Positions 15,014 to 25,560 of a stretch of 64,000 nt of DNA are shown piece after piece. How positions within the stretch are numbered: the first letter of the stretch is position 1; each line of letters opens with the position of its first letter. A program made the position numbers and the translations under genes. The DNA is from an uncultured Ellagibacter sp. (lineage in GTDB: Bacteria; Actinomycetota; Coriobacteriia; Coriobacteriales; Eggerthellaceae): contig NZ_CAKUBT010000001.1 of assembly GCF_934643285.1 (NCBI RefSeq), positions 124,001 through 188,000 of the forward strand, read 5' to 3'. A model generated the notes under the pieces. It did not search any database. It was given only the letters and a program-made list of their open reading frames with translations, and was not told where the DNA came from.

Positions 15014-17299
15014 ATGGAATACAAGGATATGACATACCTGCTCTCCTCGCGGCTTGGTGGGGAACTGGCGGGCCGCGGCTCGGGCCTCGATGCGGAGGCG
15101 GATGATGCGGGCGACCCGCGCGCTCGGGTTGCGCTTCCCGACGATGCGGTCCCAACCCTCAATGCCGCACAGCTTGAGGCCGTTACTTCGACGGAGGGCT
15201 ACGTGCGCGTCATCGCCGGTGCGGGAACGGGCAAGACGCGCGCCCTTACGGAGCGCTTTGCATACCTGGTGAACGACCTCGGCATCATGCCGGGAAACAT
15301 CCTGTGCGTCACCTTCACCAACAAGGCCGCGAACGAGATGCGCCACCGCATCCGTGCGCTCACCGGCGACAACGACACGGGCTTCATCAACACCTTTCAC
15401 GGTTTCTGCGTCTCGGTGCTGCAAGAGGATTCGCACGCCGTTCAATACCCGAAGAGCTTTCTCGTGCTCGACAACGCCGACATCGATCAGATGCTTCAAA
15501 TCATCTACGACGAGCGGGGACTTACGCTGCGCGATATGACGTTCGGTCGCGCGCGCGACATGATCGAGATCATGAAGCTCAAGGATCGGCCCGATTACTA
15601 CCGCGATCTGCTTGCCATGCCGCTCGCCTCCCTGCGCGAAAAGTACGAGCAGGCAACCGACGTGCACGACATCATTTTCTACGGATATCTGTATCAAGAG
15701 AAGAAGTGCTTCGCCTTCGACTACAACGACCTTATTGTCGTCGTGCTCTACATCTTCGATCAGCATCCTGATATTCGGCTGAAATGGCAGAAGCGCCTGG
15801 AATACGTCATGGTCGACGAGTTCCAGGACATCGACGCGTTGCAGTACGAGCTTATGAGTGTGCTCGCCGGCTACCATAAAAACCTGTTTGTGGTGGGCGA
15901 CCCCGACCAGACCATCTACACCTGGCGCGGCGCTGATGTACGCTTCCTTCTTGATTTCGACAAGGCGTTCCCGGACACGCGCACTATCATGATGCTCGAG
16001 AACTATCGCTCGACCCCCGAGGTCATTGCGGTGGCGAACTCGCTCATCGAGAAGAATCGCCAGCGCATCCCTAAGGATCTGTGCGCTTGTCGCACCCAAC
16101 ACGGGCCTACGGTGTGGCATCACGCGAAAACCTCCGACGATGAGGCGAAATGGATTGCCGAAGGGGTGCGCGCGCTCCATGATGGGGGCATACGTTATCG
16201 CGATATGGCGGTGCTCTACCGCGCGCACTACGCATCGCGCCCGGTGGAGGAAGCGTTCTTGAAGGCCGAGATCCCGCATGCGGTGTATTCGGGCGTGCCG
16301 TTCTACGGGCGCAAGGAAATCAAGGACTCCCTCGCTTACCTGCGGCTTGTCTCGTACCAGGACGACCTCTCCTTCATGCGCGTGGCAAACGTTCCCAAGC
16401 GCAATCTCGGGCAGCGCCGCATGGCGTTTCTTAAGGATTACGCCGAGGCGCACGCGTGCTCGCTTTTCCAGGCGCTCGAGCAGACGATTGAGGATGAGAT
16501 ATTCAAACGCACCAAGGCGAAGCAGCTCGTGGCGCTCGTGCACAAGTTTCGCGGATCGTTCGAGGGCAGGCCAGTGTCGGAGGTGCTTGCGGCTCTCATT
16601 AATGAAAGCGGCTATGAGCAGGCGCTTCGTACGGGGGGAAGCCAGGAGCGGCTCGACAACGTGGCAGAGCTCAAACAGTCGATCTACGAGTTCGAGAGCA
16701 ACTGCGGGGAGGAGGTGACGCTTGAGCACTACCTTTCCCATGTGGCGCTGCTCACCAATGCCGATGCGCTCGACGAAGCTCAGGACAAGGTGCGCCTTAT
16801 GACCATCCATGCCGCTAAGGGCTTGGAGTTCCCGCACGTCTTTCTGTGCTCGCTTTCCGAGGGGGTGCTCCCGTCGCGCAAGACGAAAACGATCGAGGGA
16901 ATGGAAGAGGAGCGCAGGCTTGCGTTCGTCGCGGTGACCCGGGCACGGGACGGGCTCTATCTTACCGAGGCGGCAGGCTTCTCGCATGAAGGCTCGCCGC
17001 GCCACCCGTCGCGCTTCTTGCTCGATATCGACCAGGGCGCTCTGCAGTTCTCGAACAAGCCAAGCGACGAGGAGCTATCCTGCGCGCGGGCAGCGTACGC
17101 CGCAAGCGACAAATGGATGGCCGGCATGGCGGCCGATGTGCGCTTCTCGCCGGGCGACTGCGTGCTCCACAAGGCGTTCGGGCGGGGCGTCATCGAACGC
17201 CTCGACGAAGAGAAGCGCGCCTACATCGTGCATTTCGACTCGCTCGACACGCCGCGCGCTATTTCGTTTCGGGCGAAGCTCGATGCGGTCGACGCCTAG
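15014..17299 (+). CDS. UvrD/PcrA/Rep-type superfamily 1 DNA helicase
   Basis: 761 residues. Walker A is GAGTGKT (69-75); motif Ia is near VTFTNKAANEMRHRI, Walker B is VDEFQDID, motif III VVGDPDQTIYTWRGAD, and motif V/VI includes IHAAKGLEFPHVF and FVAVTRARDGLYL. This is a 3'-5' ATP-driven translocase used in repair and replication-fork clearing. The C terminus carries a short tudor-like domain (GDCVLHKAFGRGVIERL) as in PcrA/UvrD, which binds RNA polymerase in relatives. The start is fixed by the promoter six bases upstream; there is no Shine-Dalgarno. SOS control is strongly suggested by the LexA box. uvrC follows 71 bases later. Confidence 0.92.
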   Translation: MEYKDMTYLLSSRLGGELAGRGSGLDAEADDAGDPRARVALPDDAVPTLNAAQLEAVTSTEGYVRVIAGAGTGKTRALTERFAYLVNDLGIMPGNILCVTFTNKAANEMRHRIRALTGDNDTGFINTFHGFCVSVLQEDSHAVQYPKSFLVLDNADIDQMLQIIYDERGLTLRDMTFGRARDMIEIMKLKDRPDYYRDLLAMPLASLREKYEQATDVHDIIFYGYLYQEKKCFAFDYNDLIVVVLYIFDQHPDIRLKWQKRLEYVMVDEFQDIDALQYELMSVLAGYHKNLFVVGDPDQTIYTWRGADVRFLLDFDKAFPDTRTIMMLENYRSTPEVIAVANSLIEKNRQRIPKDLCACRTQHGPTVWHHAKTSDDEAKWIAEGVRALHDGGIRYRDMAVLYRAHYASRPVEEAFLKAEIPHAVYSGVPFYGRKEIKDSLAYLRLVSYQDDLSFMRVANVPKRNLGQRRMAFLKDYAEAHACSLFQALEQTIEDEIFKRTKAKQLVALVHKFRGSFEGRPVSEVLAALINESGYEQALRTGGSQERLDNVAELKQSIYEFESNCGEEVTLEHYLSHVALLTNADALDEAQDKVRLMTIHAAKGLEFPHVFLCSLSEGVLPSRKTKTIEGMEEERRLAFVAVTRARDGLYLTEAAGFSHEGSPRHPSRFLLDIDQGALQFSNKPSDEELSCARAAYAASDKWMAGMAADVRFSPGDCVLHKAFGRGVIERLDEEKRAYIVHFDSLDTPRAISFRAKLDAVDA

Positions 17300-17354
17300 G
17301 GAAACGCTGAGTGTGTAGCGAAAAGCCAGGCGGGCGCATGCCGTCGCGCGCATT

Positions 17355-17363
17355 TGCTACACT
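17355..17363 (+). promoter_or_regulatory. extended -10 promoter candidate for uvrC
   Basis: TGC followed by TACACT (17358-17363) forms an extended -10. No clear -35 is present. Seven bases separate it from ATG 17371, so an mRNA starting at or beside that ATG is predicted. Confidence 0.45.
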
Positions 17364-17370
17364 TCGTGGT

Positions 17371-19329
17371 ATGGGAGAGAGCAACGTGAAAGAAACCCAA
17401 GCGGAGAAGATCGCGCGCATTAAGCGCGGTCTCGATGCTGTGCCGACCCTGCCCGGCGTGTACCTCTGGAAGGACAAGGACGGCCAGGTCATCTACGTGG
17501 GCAAGGCGAAGCAGCTGCGCGCCCGCATGCGCCAGTACGTGAACTTCCAGGACGACCGCGCGAAGATCCCGCTGCTCGTCGACCAGATCGACTCGTTCGA
17601 GTACATCGTCGTCGGCAACGAGCACGAGTCGCTCGTTCTTGAGAAGAACCTGATCAACCAGTACGCCCCGTTCTTCAACGCCGATTTCAAGGACGACAAG
17701 TCCTACCCGTTCATCGCGCTCACGAAAGGCGACGTGTTCCCCGCCATCAAGTACACGCGCGAGAAGCACAAGCCCGACACGCGCTACTTCGGACCCTACA
17801 CTGATTCGCGCGCGGCCCGCCGCATGGTCGACATTGCGCGGCGTGTCGTGCCCCTGTGTGCGACGTCGTGCGCCGATTGGCGGAATCTCTCGCGCCGTCT
17901 TGAGAACGATCCGCTCGCGATGATGAAAACCGACGTGCGCCCCTGCTTCGATTGCCATGTGGGCTTAGGCCCCGGCGCATGCTGCGGACGCATCACCCCC
18001 GAGGAGTACGCCGTGAACGTGCGCCGCATCGAGCGCTTCCTCGCGGGGCAGCACCGGGAGTTCCTCGACGAGCTTTCGGCCGAGATGGCCGACGCGGCGG
18101 CCGAGCTCGACTTCGAGCGCGCCGCCCGAATCAAGGCGCGCATCGACACCATCAATTCGCTCACCGACAAGCAGCATGCGGTGTCCGCCCATAACCTGAA
18201 CGCCGACGTCGTGGGCCTTTTCCGCGAGGAGACGGTCGCGGGCGCGCACGTGCTCGTCATCCGCGAGGGGCGCATCATCAACTCCAACGAGTTCGTCTTG
18301 AACCGCGGGCGCGACGTTCCCGATCAGGACCTTCTCCACAACTTCCTCCTGCGCTACTACGACACGACCACTTCCATTCCCCACGAGGTCATCGTGCGGG
18401 AGCTGCCCGAGGACGAAGAGTCGATGGAGGTGTGGCTCACCGAGAAGCTCGCGAGCGCGCACGGGGCGAAAGTGCGCTTCACAGCTCCGCAGAAGGGGGA
18501 GAAAGCGGCGCTTGTCGACATGGCGGAGACGAACGCGAGGCACACGCTCATGCGCTACAAGGTGCGCACGAACTACGAGGACAAGCGCGTGAACGATGCG
18601 CTGCTGCAGCTCGAGAGCGCGCTTGCGCTCGACGCGCCGCCCATGCGCATCGAGTGCTTCGACATCTCGACGATTCACGGATCCTATACGGTCGCGTCGA
18701 TGGTCGTGTTCACGGGTGGCAAGCCCGACAAGAACCAGTACCGCCGCTTCAAGATCAAGACGCCGCTCGACGAGGCGAACGACTTCCTCTCGATGCAGGA
18801 GGTGATGAGCCGCCGATACTGCGCCGAGCGTATGGCCGACGAGCGCTTCGGCAGCAAGCCCGACCTCATCATCCTCGACGGCGGCAAGCCGCAGCTGTCG
18901 GCTGTCATGGAGATGTTCGACCAGATGGGGATCGACGACATCGCGCTGTGCGGCCTGGCGAAGCGCGACGAGGAACTCTTCGTCCCCTGGCAGGACACGG
19001 GTCCGGTCGTTTTGCCCTCGGGGTCGGCGTCGCTCTACCTCGTGAAGCAGGTGCGCGACGAGGCCCACCGGTTCGCTATCACCTTCCACCGCGAGCTCCG
19101 TGGCAAAGGCATGACGGCGAGCATCTTGGACGAGGTCGCGGGCTTGGGTCCCGTTCGCAAGAAAGCCCTGCTCAAGCATTTCAAATCCTTCAAGAACCTG
19201 AAGGCGGCGAGCTTGGCGCAGATCAAGGAGGCCCATGTGGTGCCCGACGAGGTCGCCGAGGAGCTCCACAAGGTGATCGAGCAGTATAATAGCGAGCGAA
19301 AAGATGAACTGGTCGTCGGCGGCGAGTAG
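17371..19329 (+). CDS. uvrC: excinuclease ABC subunit C
   Basis: 652 residues. The GIY-YIG nuclease domain is at the N terminus (PGVYLWKDKDGQVIYVGKAK), a UvrB-binding UVR motif lies near FERAARIKARIDTINSL, an RNase H-like nuclease domain follows (RIECFDISTIHG, LIILDGGKPQ), and a C-terminal helix-hairpin-helix (LGPVRKKALLKHF) ends the protein. It makes both incisions in nucleotide excision repair. There are two possible starts: ATG 17371, almost leaderless behind the extended -10, or GTG 17386 with GGGAGAG in front. rapZ begins 13 bases after the stop, so co-transcription is likely. Confidence 0.94.
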   Translation: MGESNVKETQAEKIARIKRGLDAVPTLPGVYLWKDKDGQVIYVGKAKQLRARMRQYVNFQDDRAKIPLLVDQIDSFEYIVVGNEHESLVLEKNLINQYAPFFNADFKDDKSYPFIALTKGDVFPAIKYTREKHKPDTRYFGPYTDSRAARRMVDIARRVVPLCATSCADWRNLSRRLENDPLAMMKTDVRPCFDCHVGLGPGACCGRITPEEYAVNVRRIERFLAGQHREFLDELSAEMADAAAELDFERAARIKARIDTINSLTDKQHAVSAHNLNADVVGLFREETVAGAHVLVIREGRIINSNEFVLNRGRDVPDQDLLHNFLLRYYDTTTSIPHEVIVRELPEDEESMEVWLTEKLASAHGAKVRFTAPQKGEKAALVDMAETNARHTLMRYKVRTNYEDKRVNDALLQLESALALDAPPMRIECFDISTIHGSYTVASMVVFTGGKPDKNQYRRFKIKTPLDEANDFLSMQEVMSRRYCAERMADERFGSKPDLIILDGGKPQLSAVMEMFDQMGIDDIALCGLAKRDEELFVPWQDTGPVVLPSGSASLYLVKQVRDEAHRFAITFHRELRGKGMTASILDEVAGLGPVRKKALLKHFKSFKNLKAASLAQIKEAHVVPDEVAEELHKVIEQYNSERKDELVVGGE

Positions 19330-19342
19330 GGGGTTGCACACC

Positions 19343-20329
19343 ATGGATGCACAGCATGAGAACCGCGAGGAAATTCCCGAGGACGAGTACGAGGACGGCG
19401 CTGAGAGAGCTTTCGAAAAGGATACGATCGCGCTCGAGGACATGCCCGAGATCGTCATCGTCACGGGTATGAGCGGCGCCGGGCGCACCGAGGCGATGCA
19501 CGTCTTCGAAGACCTGGGCTTCTTCTGCGTCGACAACCTGCCGGCGAGTCTTATTGGGAACCTGCTCGCGCTCAAGGGCATGCCCGGTCAGCCCGATGCG
19601 AGCCGGCGCCTTGCTGTGGTGTGCGACGCGCGCAACCGCGATTTCTTCCCCAACTTGAAGGGCGAGGTCGAAAATCTCGAGCACAAGGGGATCGACGTGT
19701 GCGTGCTGTTCCTCGACGCTGCGGACGACAAGCTCGTCGCCCGTTACAAGTCCTCGCGCCGCCGCCACCCGTTGTGCACTGACGGCACCACCATTGCGCA
19801 GGGCATCGAGCGCGAGCGCCAGATGCTCTACGACCTGCGCGAGATGGCGCATCATGTCGTCGACACCACCGACATGCTCCCGCAGCAGTTGCGCGAAACC
19901 ATCCGCTCGATCTTCGCCCGCGGAAACGAGCGTCGCGGCCTGGCGATCACGGTGTACTCGTTCGGCTTCAAGCACGGCGCCCCCACCGACGCCGACCTCG
20001 TCATGGACGTGCGCTTCCTTCCGAACCCTTATTACGATCCCGACCTGCGCTTCCTCACAGGTCTCGATGCTCCTGTTCGCGATTTCGTGATGTATCGCGA
20101 GGAAACCGTCGAGTTCGTGAAGCGCTGGCGTGCGCTGCTCGACTGCGTCATGCCTGGATACGTCGCCGAAGGCAAGCAGCAGCTCGCCATCGCCATCGGC
20201 TGCACGGGCGGGCAGCATCGAAGCGTTGCCATCGCCGAATCGACGGGTGATTACCTCAAATCGAACGGCTACCGCGTATCAGTTGCCCACCGCGACCTGA
20301 AGCTCGCGCCCCGCGCCGCCCGGGAGTAG
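19343..20329 (+). CDS. rapZ: RapZ/YvcJ family nucleotide-binding protein
   Basis: 328 residues. The P-loop GMSGAGRT carries Arg where many bacteria have Lys, as is usual in actinobacterial RapZ. It is followed by FEDLGFFCVDNLP, the family hallmark. The C-terminal half contains RFLPNPYYDPDLR and IAIGCTGGQHRSV. In enterobacteria RapZ guides RNase E to a small RNA controlling glucosamine-6-phosphate synthase; in Gram-positives it binds nucleotides and affects growth and competence. An acidic extension of about 35 residues precedes the P-loop. ATG 19343 follows AGGGGG. It is the second gene of the uvrC-rapZ-yvcK-whiA run. Confidence 0.92.
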   Translation: MDAQHENREEIPEDEYEDGAERAFEKDTIALEDMPEIVIVTGMSGAGRTEAMHVFEDLGFFCVDNLPASLIGNLLALKGMPGQPDASRRLAVVCDARNRDFFPNLKGEVENLEHKGIDVCVLFLDAADDKLVARYKSSRRRHPLCTDGTTIAQGIERERQMLYDLREMAHHVVDTTDMLPQQLRETIRSIFARGNERRGLAITVYSFGFKHGAPTDADLVMDVRFLPNPYYDPDLRFLTGLDAPVRDFVMYREETVEFVKRWRALLDCVMPGYVAEGKQQLAIAIGCTGGQHRSVAIAESTGDYLKSNGYRVSVAHRDLKLAPRAARE

Positions 20330-20334
20330 GTTGT

Positions 20335-21429
20335 ATGAAGAAGAAGCGTCCCTTCATCCAGGATCCCTCGGCGACCGCGGCCTTCGCGGCGCTGCGCGAT
20401 TTGCCTTTGCCCCGCGCGGCCCGTGCTCCCCGCGGCGACAAGCTCAACGCCGTCGTCATCGGCGGAGGCACGGGCGCGCCGGTTTCCATCCGAACGCTGC
20501 TCTCGCTCGGCGTGGAAACGAGCGCCGTGGTGGCCATGGCCGACGACGGCGGCTCGACCGGCCTTTTGCGCGAGGAAGCGGACGTGACGCCCCCGGGCGA
20601 CGTGCGCAAATGCATCCTCGCGATGGCGGCCGACCCGAAAGACCCGCTCACCTGCGCGTTCAAGTACCGTTTCCCCATCGCGAACAACCATTCGCTCGGA
20701 AACTTGATGCTGGTCGCGCTCGAGGATGCGTGCGGGTCGTTCCCCGAGGCCATTTCCGTGTGCGAGCGCATGCTCGACGCGCGAGGACATGTGTACCCCT
20801 CGACGCTGACCCACGTCACGCTCGCTGCGAAGACGCGCGGCGGCGAGCTGCTCGAGGGCCAGGCGGTCGCGTGCCATTCCGATATCGCGCTCTCGCGCGT
20901 CATTCTTCGAGGCCAAGGCGCGATCGAACCCTACGCTCCAGCGCTCGACGCCATCCGCGAAGCCGATCTGATCGTGCTCGGCCCCGGCTCGCTGTTCACG
21001 TCCATCATCCCGAACCTGCTCGTGCCTGGCGTCGTCGAAGCCATCCGCGAATCGAAGGGCACGACGGTGTTCGTCTGCGGTCTGGCCGACGTGCAGGGCG
21101 AGACGCTCAACCTAAGCGCCCGCGAGCACGTCGAGGCGCTGCTCGATCACGGCATGCGCGGCCTTCTCGATTACGTGCTCGTGCATTCGTCTCAGCCGCT
21201 TTCGCCTGACCAGAACGCTTTCGCCCCCTCGGCGGCCGATCCCCAGGAGTCCGCGGGTATCCACTCGGTCGCGGTCACCTACGACGACGTCATGGCCATC
21301 CAGGCCCAAGGCCCGCGCGTTATCGTTCGCGATCTGGTCGACCACAAGCGTCCGACCTGGCATGATCCGGAGGCTTTCCGGGAAGCGCTTTGGGGGGTGC
21401 TCAAACTATGTCGTTCACGGCGGAAGTAA
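20335..21429 (+). CDS. yvcK: YvcK/GlmR family (gluconeogenesis factor)
   Basis: 364 residues of the CofD-like fold. VVIGGGTGAPVSIRTLL near residue 40 is the UDP-sugar/phosphate binding loop. It is followed by MADDGGSTGLLREE, PPGDVRKCILAMA and NNHSLGNLMLVALE, all typical of YvcK. In Bacillus and Mycobacterium the protein binds UDP-GlcNAc and tunes flux into peptidoglycan precursors. ATG 20335 follows GGGAGTAGG by four bases, and rapZ ends five bases earlier. The 3' end overlaps whiA by 22 bases. Confidence 0.93.
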   Translation: MKKKRPFIQDPSATAAFAALRDLPLPRAARAPRGDKLNAVVIGGGTGAPVSIRTLLSLGVETSAVVAMADDGGSTGLLREEADVTPPGDVRKCILAMAADPKDPLTCAFKYRFPIANNHSLGNLMLVALEDACGSFPEAISVCERMLDARGHVYPSTLTHVTLAAKTRGGELLEGQAVACHSDIALSRVILRGQGAIEPYAPALDAIREADLIVLGPGSLFTSIIPNLLVPGVVEAIRESKGTTVFVCGLADVQGETLNLSAREHVEALLDHGMRGLLDYVLVHSSQPLSPDQNAFAPSAADPQESAGIHSVAVTYDDVMAIQAQGPRVIVRDLVDHKRPTWHDPEAFREALWGVLKLCRSRRK

Positions 21430-22349
21430 AAGACGAGCTCGCGCGCGTTCTGCCCGAGTGCTCGCATTGCGGGAAGGCGACGCTCGCCGCGCTCGTGCGC
21501 ATTGAGGGCACGCTGTTCGTCTCCGGCCCTGGGCGCTATCGCGTCGAAATCGCCACGGATGTGCCGAGCGTTGCGCGCCTCGTGATCAAGCTTTTGCACG
21601 GCATCTACCAGCTTCGCACCGAGCTCACCGTGCGCCGCAGCGTGCTTCATAAGACACCGAACTACCTGATCGAGGTGCCCGCGCAGCCCCATCTGCCGAA
21701 ATCGCTGCTCGATCTGGGCGTCATCACCGAGGAAGGCGGCCTGGAAGTCGGCATTCGCCCCGACATCGTGGCCAAGCAGTGCTGCGCCGCCGCCTACGTG
21801 CGCGGCGCGTTTCTGGGCAGCGGCTTCATCGCGAACCCGCGCGGCGATTTCCACTTCGAGATCACGGTCGAGTCCGAATCCCTCGCCGAGGGGCTTGTTG
21901 CCCTGCTCGCCGACAAGGGGATCAAGGCGCGCATCATGCAGCGCCGCAGCTCGTATATGGTGTACCTGAAGTCGGGAAACGCGATCCTCGAGTTCCTCGC
22001 GTTCGTCGGCGCCCATCAGTGTGCGCTGCGCCTCGAACAGGAGCGCGTCGTGAAAAGCGTGCGCAACGACGTGAACCGCATGACGAACGCCGAGATCGCG
22101 AACCAGGCGAAGTCGTCGTCCGCGGCGGTCGACCAGCTCTTCGCCATCCGCACGGTGCTCGAGGCGCACGGCATGGAGAACCTGCCGCCCGCGCTGCAGG
22201 AGTTCATCCGCCTGCGTGTGAGCTTCCCCGACGCGAGCATCAAGGAGCTCGGCGAGCGCGCGAACCCGCCACTTTCCAAATCGGCGGTCTATCATCGCAT
22301 TCGGCGCATCGAGCAGCTTGCGCGCGAAGCCGCAAACCGAAAAGGGTAG
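21408..22349 (+). CDS. whiA: WhiA family sporulation/cell-division regulator
   Basis: 313 residues. The N-terminal region is a degenerate LAGLIDADG homing-endonuclease-like fold (RGAFLGSGFIANPRGDFHFEI), and the C-terminal HTH has LRVSFPDASIKELGERA and LSKSAVYHRIRRIEQLA. In Streptomyces WhiA switches on cell-division genes; in non-sporulating bacteria it affects chromosome segregation and division. ATG 21408 (MSFTAEVKDELA) is the family-typical start and lies inside the end of yvcK, implying coupled translation. It ends the rapZ-yvcK-whiA cluster found across Gram-positive bacteria. Confidence 0.94.
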   Translation: MSFTAEVKDELARVLPECSHCGKATLAALVRIEGTLFVSGPGRYRVEIATDVPSVARLVIKLLHGIYQLRTELTVRRSVLHKTPNYLIEVPAQPHLPKSLLDLGVITEEGGLEVGIRPDIVAKQCCAAAYVRGAFLGSGFIANPRGDFHFEITVESESLAEGLVALLADKGIKARIMQRRSSYMVYLKSGNAILEFLAFVGAHQCALRLEQERVVKSVRNDVNRMTNAEIANQAKSSSAAVDQLFAIRTVLEAHGMENLPPALQEFIRLRVSFPDASIKELGERANPPLSKSAVYHRIRRIEQLAREAANRKG

Positions 22350-22451
22350 CGGCTCCGCAGGCAATTCGCCCGAAGACGGCATCCATTCGCGCAAGGTCGG
22401 CTAGACTGACTCTGTGCGTCAAGGAAAGTAATCCTTCGAAAGGAGATTTGC

Positions 22452-23453
22452 ATGGCAATCAAGGTAGGCATCAACGGTTTCGGTCGCATCGGACGCCTGG
22501 CGTTCCGCGCGATGGTGAAAGATCCCGCGATCGAGGTTGTCGCCGTGAACGACTTGGGCGACATCCCCACGATGGCGCATCTGCTCAAGTACGATTCCGT
22601 TCATGGACGTGCCTTCGACACGGTTGAGGTCACCGAAGAGGGCTTCGTGGCCGACGGTTATGCCGTGAAGGTTCTTTCCGAGCGCGACCCCAACAACCTT
22701 CCCTGGGGCGAGCTGGGCGTGGAAGTCGTCGTTGAGTCCACGGGCATCTTCAAGACCGGCGAGCTCGCAAGCGCTCACATCAAGGCCGGCGCGAAGAAGG
22801 TCGTCATCACGTGCCCCGCGAAAGGCGAGGACGCCACCATCGTCATGGGTGTGAACGACGGCGAGTACGACGCCGAGAAGCACAACATCATCTCCAACGC
22901 TTCCTGTACGACCAACTGCCTCGCACCGGTCGCGAAGGTTCTCATGGAGAACTTCGGCATCAAGCGCGGCTACATGAACACCATCCATTCCTACACCAAC
23001 GACCAGAAGATTCTCGACCTTCCGCATAAGGACCTGCGCCGCGCTCGCGCTGCAGCCATGTCGATGATCCCGACCACCACGGGTGCTGCCCGCGCAGTCG
23101 CCCTCGTGCTTCCCGAGCTCAAGGGCAAGCTCGACGGCTTCGCCACGCGCGTCCCGACCCCCGACGGATCGATGGTCGACCTGACCGTCGAGCTCGATCG
23201 CGAGGTCACGGCCGAGGAAATCAACGCTGCGATGAAGAAGGCCGCCGAGGGCGAGCTTGCCGGCATCCTCGAATACACCGAGGACCCGATCGTTTCCATC
23301 GACATCGTGGGCAACGACCACTCTTCTATCTTCGACAGCGGGCTTACCATGGTCATGGGCGGCAAGTCCAACCTCGTGAAGGTCGTTTCTTGGTACGACA
23401 ACGAGTGGGGCTACTCGAACCGCGTGAAGGACCTGGTGAAGATTCTTCTGTAA
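22452..23453 (+). CDS. gap: glyceraldehyde-3-phosphate dehydrogenase
   Basis: 333 residues, the classical phosphorylating enzyme that makes 1,3-bisphosphoglycerate with NAD(P)H. The Rossmann motif GINGFGRIGRLAFR is at the N terminus. The active site ISNASCTTNCLAPVAKV holds the catalytic Cys, with the conserved His in the downstream region. The ending SWYDNEWGYSNRVKDLV is typical. ATG 22452 is preceded by GAAAGGAGA. A Rho-independent terminator separates it from pgk, so it can be expressed alone or by read-through. Confidence 0.96.
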   Translation: MAIKVGINGFGRIGRLAFRAMVKDPAIEVVAVNDLGDIPTMAHLLKYDSVHGRAFDTVEVTEEGFVADGYAVKVLSERDPNNLPWGELGVEVVVESTGIFKTGELASAHIKAGAKKVVITCPAKGEDATIVMGVNDGEYDAEKHNIISNASCTTNCLAPVAKVLMENFGIKRGYMNTIHSYTNDQKILDLPHKDLRRARAAAMSMIPTTTGAARAVALVLPELKGKLDGFATRVPTPDGSMVDLTVELDREVTAEEINAAMKKAAEGELAGILEYTEDPIVSIDIVGNDHSSIFDSGLTMVMGGKSNLVKVVSWYDNEWGYSNRVKDLVKILL

Positions 23454-23470
23454 TCGGAATCACGCATGAT

Positions 23471-23500
23471 CGGGCGGCTTCTTGCCGCCCGTTTCTTTCT
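23471..23500 (+). terminator. terminator between gap and pgk
   Basis: CGGGCGGC / GCCGCCCG stem with a five-base loop, then TTTCTTTCTT. It ends only about 17 bases before the pgk start, so the pgk ribosome site (AGGAGA) follows directly. Confidence 0.85.
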
Positions 23501-23516
23501 TGAAATAGGAGATTCA

Positions 23517-24701
<1,185 letters not shown>

Positions 24702-24718
24702 ACTGGCGGTATGCAAAG

Positions 24719-24769
24719 AGGGGAGGCGGCAAGGCGCGCGTGGCGTGCTTTCGTCTCCCCGTTCTTTTT
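24719..24769 (+). terminator. terminator between pgk and tpiA
   Basis: GGGGAG (24720-24725) pairs with CTCCCC (24755-24760), with further partial pairing inside the loop, followed by GTTCTTTTT. The tpiA ribosome site follows at once. Confidence 0.65.
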
Positions 24770-24786
24770 CGCGGAAAGGACTAGCC

Positions 24787-25560
24787 ATGGCAAGAAAACC
24801 CATGATGGCCGGCAACTGGAAGATGAACAACGCCATCGGTGAGGCAGTCGTGCTCACCCAGGAGATTTCCAACAACTGGTGGAAGGACTGGGAGGACAAG
24901 GTCGACGTCGTCATCTGCCCGCCGTTTGTCGACTTGAAGCCGGTGAAGACGGTGCTCGAGTTCGATAAGACGAAGATCTTCGTCGGCGCGCAGAACGTGT
25001 ACTGGGAGGAAGCCGGCGCGTTTACCGGCGAGGTTTCCGTTCCGATGATTCGCGAGTGCGGCTGCGACTATTGCATCGTTGGGCATTCGGAGCGCCGCGG
25101 GCTTTTCGGCGAGACGAACGAGGACGTGAACAAGAAGGTGCGCGCACTTCTGGGCGGGCGCTTGAAGCCGATCGTGTGCGTGGGCGAGTCGCTCGCCGTG
25201 CGCGACGAGGGCACGACGAACGAGTACGTGTGCGCCCAGGTGAAGGCTGCGTTCGCGGGCGTTGATGCCGAAGACGCCGCGAAGTGCGTCGTCGCCTACG
25301 AGCCCATTTGGGCCATCGGCACCGGCCGTACCGCGACGCCTGAGCAGGCAGAAGAGGCGTGCGCGGCAATCCGCGCGCAGCTCGCTGTGCTTTTCGGCGA
25401 GGAAACGGCACAGGCCATGCGCATCCTCTACGGTGGCTCGATGAACCCCGGCAACGTCGACGCGCTCGTTGCCGAGCCCGACATCGACGGCGGGCTTATC
25501 GGCGGCGCGAGCCTCAAGTGCGATTCCTTCATCCAGCTCGTGAAGGCGGTCATGCAGTAA
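24787..25560 (+). CDS. tpiA: triosephosphate isomerase
   Basis: 257 residues, a TIM barrel. AGNWKMN carries Asn/Lys of the active site, GHSERR the catalytic His, YEPIWAIGTGRTA the catalytic Glu and flexible loop, and YGGSMNPGN the phosphate site. It interconverts dihydroxyacetone phosphate and glyceraldehyde-3-phosphate. ATG 24787 follows GGAAAGGA. The stop TAA overlaps the next ATG by one base, so gpmI is translationally coupled. Confidence 0.96.
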   Translation: MARKPMMAGNWKMNNAIGEAVVLTQEISNNWWKDWEDKVDVVICPPFVDLKPVKTVLEFDKTKIFVGAQNVYWEEAGAFTGEVSVPMIRECGCDYCIVGHSERRGLFGETNEDVNKKVRALLGGRLKPIVCVGESLAVRDEGTTNEYVCAQVKAAFAGVDAEDAAKCVVAYEPIWAIGTGRTATPEQAEEACAAIRAQLAVLFGEETAQAMRILYGGSMNPGNVDALVAEPDIDGGLIGGASLKCDSFIQLVKAVMQ

